Positions 61,004 to 64,000 of a stretch of DNA of 64,000 nt are shown piece after piece. Within the stretch, counting starts at the first letter, position 1, and each line of letters opens with the position of its first letter. Position numbers and translations under genes: made by a program. The stretch spans positions 16,672,053 through 16,736,052 of the forward strand of contig OX344750.2 in NCBI GenBank assembly GCA_947034885.2, read 5' to 3'. The stretch comes from Thuidium tamariscinum (lineage: Eukaryota > Streptophyta > Bryopsida > Hypnales > Thuidiaceae). Under the pieces are notes generated by a model, which had not been told where the DNA came from, ran no database searches, and worked only from the letters and a program-made list of their open reading frames with translations.

Positions 61004-61287
61004 CTAGAAGAAAAGAATGGAGCAATGCGGCAAGCCCTCGACGACAAGAACATATGCTTTTTTCTATTTTTACACCGAACACACCGCTTGCTCACTACAA
61101 GAAAACAGTCTACATGCCGCTCAGTGACCGAAAAGAACGTTTTCGAGAACATTTATATGACTTTTAAGAATTTATAATTGAATGTACACGACTCCACTTC
61201 CCAAGTTGACTTTCCAGGACTTTCAATGTCTTTTCAATATTTTCTTACTATTATCTCCTACTAAAAACACCCACATCTCTTGTAGTG

Positions 61288-61665
61288 TTTCCAATCATTT
61301 TTGACAAAAGAGTTGCACATACTAGTCTAGTTTTTGTGGCTAAAATTTCATGTCAATCCAAGAAGTTGTGAGCAACTAAAAAGCATTTTAGTAGAAGGAG
61401 GTTTAGCCCTAGATGTGTTATTTGCAATAAGTTTTTGACATTTCAAATCCATTTTGCAAATACAATGAGTCAATTGAATGATGGGTTTTTTCGCCAATGT
61501 GTTTTTATGCTAGTTTTGAAGAGGGTTAGAAATCAAATTTGACCTCCAAATGTATTTTAGGAAAATTTCAACATCCTTTTTCAACACTAAAACATCATAA
61601 TCTCTCAATCTATGAGGCTAAATGACTCCAAATTTGGTTTACATCATTAACAACACATAAACTAC
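61288..61665 (-). repeat. Repeat R1, inverted copy, second part
   Basis: This matches the reverse complement of 2,815-3,180, including CATACTAGTCTAG and GACTCCAAATTTGG-like segments. It continues the copy interrupted at 57,448. Confidence 0.7.
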
Positions 61666-61669
61666 AAGA

Positions 61670-62597
61670 TTATTCTCTAAAGGACAAAAGTGCCATTTTT
61701 GGCAACACAGAAGTTTCGGGTAGGTATGTGTGACTAGAGATTTTCATGTTTTGGGACCAAACTTTAATAGAAGGTGTAGACAAGGAATATCTTTAAAGCC
61801 CAACAATTTCTGTGACTTTTGACTACACAGTTAAAAAGTTATTGTATGATATCTTGTTTCTTTGTCAATACAGGCAATTCAAGCAAATTAAAAAAATCAA
61901 TTTTTTTGGGAAAAAAATTTGAAATTGGTTTTATAGATTTATATATATACAAAAAGATTTGAATTATCGCATTTGGATTAATGAGTGAAAAGTCATGAAG
62001 AATTTTGGTTTGTAGGTAGTTTTGGATTTCCTACCCTAAAATAAACTTTGTAGTCCTTTATTTTACTCAATTCTCAATATTTTTGGAGAAATAAAGACAT
62101 TAGATGTAGATTTTATATTACAACATTCGACCCATTGGGATTGGCAAGCTTCAATTTGACAAATAAATTCTTAACAATTTAGTATTTTGAATCATTCTCT
62201 ACTTCTTTTTACTTCCTATCTTTTTTGTACATGTTGTACAAATCCAAATGATTTGAAAATTTTCAAGCATATAGCCAACTTGAATTGTAGAATGAATTCA
62301 AATAATTACAATAATTTTGGACATTTTTTCATACAAATGTGGTCTTTTGAAGTGCAGCTACCCGGATTTCTGCAATGATAAAAAAGAGATTTTTGTAACT
62401 TCAAACACTAATATCTTGCAATCTACAAGGTGGAAATTTCTGGAATTTTCTCTACATCTTCTCAAACTAGTGCAATAAAAAATCCTATGGTCCAATTATT
62501 CCAAAAATATTTTTTTCTAAAATTTTGTAGGTGTCTTAGAAATGATAGTTTCAAAGCAGATTTGGTGAAAACATAGTTGTGGTCCTTTAGGGGTTAT
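61670..62597. mobile_element. CCCCTAAAGG TIR element C (928 bp)
   Basis: The left end TTATTCTCTAAAGGAC is decayed and the right end GTCCTTTAGGGGTTAT is intact. The flanking tetranucleotide is TTAT on both sides. The interior aligns with element A in the same orientation (TTTTGACTACACAGT, GAAGTGCAGCTACCCGG and AATATCTTGCAATCTA). Confidence 0.7.
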
Positions 62598-64000
62598 ATG
62601 ATTGAGCTTTCTAGACCTTAGTGACATGTAAACTTATAACATTTCAGAATCAATGATGTTTTTAACCCCAAAAAGGTCTTGGATTTTTAGCTTAGTCTAT
62701 AAGAATTAAGTGCAACCACAAAGAGTGAGAAAGGAAACGATTATCCATACATTTATTGTTGGTTTGAGAATAGACTAGAGACTCGTTCAAGCCAGTGGAC
62801 ATTATACTTCATGACTAATTTGAATTTTTAGGGGAAAAAATTCACTTGTTCTTGCTCTTGTTCAATTTGTTTATATTTTTTTCCAAAGTTTATAAATTCA
62901 AATATTGGTGTCAATTCAATTTGCCACTAATAGATATAAATAATATCCTCTTGTATCAACATTTGGTTAAAGACACATCTCTATTGATCCATTCATCCAT
63001 CTATATTCATTTGCATATCTATCTATGATCATTTGTTTCCACATCTATACATGTATAATTATGTACTTGTATCCCCATTGAATTATAACTATTGATATGA
63101 TAGATTTGCAAAGTTGGACCCATCATTTTAATTTTACCTATCTTCCATCCATACTTAACTTGTTGATGGTGTTTTTGAAGAGTTATTATATTACTCATTT
63201 ATAGCATACTTGGAAACTTCACATTTTTATTTATGATTATGAGCACAACTAGTTTGAATAACTCAAAGGTAGTAGTTGCCAAACCGATGGAAGCAAATCC
63301 ACTTTCGAACTTCTGAAAGCAATTTAAAAGTAGATTTGAGGTACTCTAAAGAAAAATCACCATTTGGAAAATATGGATTTAAGGTAATCACTTTATTTTT
63401 CAAAGAAAAAGGTCAAGGATTGACTTTGACTGCAATTAGATTTGAAATCAGGTAGAACTATCTATTTGCAAACACCATTTACTCTTGGCATCCAAGTAAA
63501 AGATTATAAATGAACAACATTATGATTCAAAATCATTAGAACTTTTTGAAAAGAAACCAATTGGAGTTTAGGTGTTCTTTTGGAGAATAACAAGTCTATC
63601 TAAGGTGAATCCAATGTAATGTATAGATGTAAACAAAAATTTCAATGTATAAGGGTCAAAAGTAGGAATTCAAAAGAACAAGAGTAGAAACAGATGAATT
63701 TTGGGTTTTCCTAGATGACATCAAGCATTGTGTGATATGGATCTAAAGAGGTCTCATGTTCTAAGTCCACTACAAATTTACGAGATTTGGCTAGGAATGA
63801 TTGGTACTCCCTTTACCACCGACAAAATTATACTCTTTAAGGTAGAGAGGATCTACCTTTAAAAGCAACCATCCTTATTTTCACAAAGCCTATTTACATC
63901 TTCAAAACTATTTGAGATTATAGAATGGATTTATGGAAGACTGCCTCATACTAACAAGCCTCCATGCATATACAATGGAAAGAGCATTTATAGGAATGAA
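62598..64000. other. AT-rich intergenic DNA
   Basis: No gene, RNA gene or element end could be supported up to the end of the window. Confidence 0.5.

Larger units (their letters stand above)
57449..61287. mobile_element. CACTA transposon, non-autonomous, carrying gene-like cargo (3,839 bp)
   Basis: The left end is CACTACAAGAGAAAGGGGTG. The reverse complement of the right end is CACTACAAGAGATGTGGGTG; the first 12 bases are identical. The 3-bp flanks are both TTT (57,446-57,448 and 61,288-61,290). The surrounding repeat R1 is split at this point and is unsplit at about 3,200. AT-rich repeats of AATCTAAA type at 57,740-57,915 could be subterminal repeats. No transposase is recognisable. The interior from about 57,950 to 61,090 is GC-richer, with splice-like signals and open frames, and looks like acquired genomic sequence. 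Confidence 0.82.

Noticed and set aside
60907..61167. Plus-strand gene start resembling a chloroplast transit peptide
   Set aside because: There is no downstream continuation or donor, and the minus-strand reading of the same sequence has both a good acceptor and a good donor. It is kept only as an alternative in the feature entry.
1..64000. CRISPR arrays, rRNA or tRNA genes, operons
   Set aside because: Nothing with direct-repeat/spacer regularity of CRISPR type was seen, no rRNA or cloverleaf tRNA sequence was recognised, and the genes are eukaryotic and spliced.

Overview
The window is nuclear DNA of a land plant or close streptophyte alga. The evidence is spliceosomal genes with short GT-AG introns, telo-box motifs (AAACCCTAA) near gene starts, an NPH3-family gene (a plant-type photoreceptor-signalling family), and Helitron, CACTA, hAT-like and PIF/Harbinger-like elements. 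I cannot name the species. The short introns and AT-rich, repeat-filled spacers would suit a non-seed plant, but that is a guess.

Layout: 1-7.3 kb is AT-rich repeat land, with a decayed ORF and an interspersed family interrupted by a PIF/Harbinger-type MITE. 8.2-16.5 kb (minus) is a complete 21-exon importin-5/karyopherin-beta-3 gene with a GC-rich promoter island to about 17.2 kb. 17.3-30.6 kb is gene-poor and holds a TTAA-flanked TIR element, a higher-order tandem array of about 117-bp units (19.0-20.9 kb) and several MITEs. 32.1-36.0 kb (minus) is a complete Obg-like ATPase 1 (OLA1/YchF) gene with a possible extra in-frame cassette exon. 36.5-49.5 kb is transposon-rich spacer: two inverted loci of paired Helitrons, a second copy of the hAT-like MITE and more TTAA elements. 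51.3-53.7 kb (minus) holds the NPH3-domain exons of a gene whose BTB half is missing. Directly upstream, at 53.7-54.56 kb, lies a duplicate of the OLA1 promoter, first exon and most of intron 1, giving a potential chimeric transcription unit.

The most notable structure is at 57,449-61,287. It is a 3.84-kb CACTA transposon bounded by CACTACAAGAGA inverted ends and a TTT target duplication. It splits an older repeat whose unsplit relative lies near 3.2 kb. It encodes no transposase I can recognise. Its interior is GC-rich and gene-like, with good splice sites and a predicted small membrane protein, which looks like captured host gene sequence.

The importin and OLA1 genes are ordinary housekeeping genes for nuclear import and translation/stress-related ATPase function. 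No operon-like or pathway clustering is evident. Most of the window's interest lies in transposition and duplication. All exon boundaries were derived by hand from reading frames, splice consensus and family similarity.
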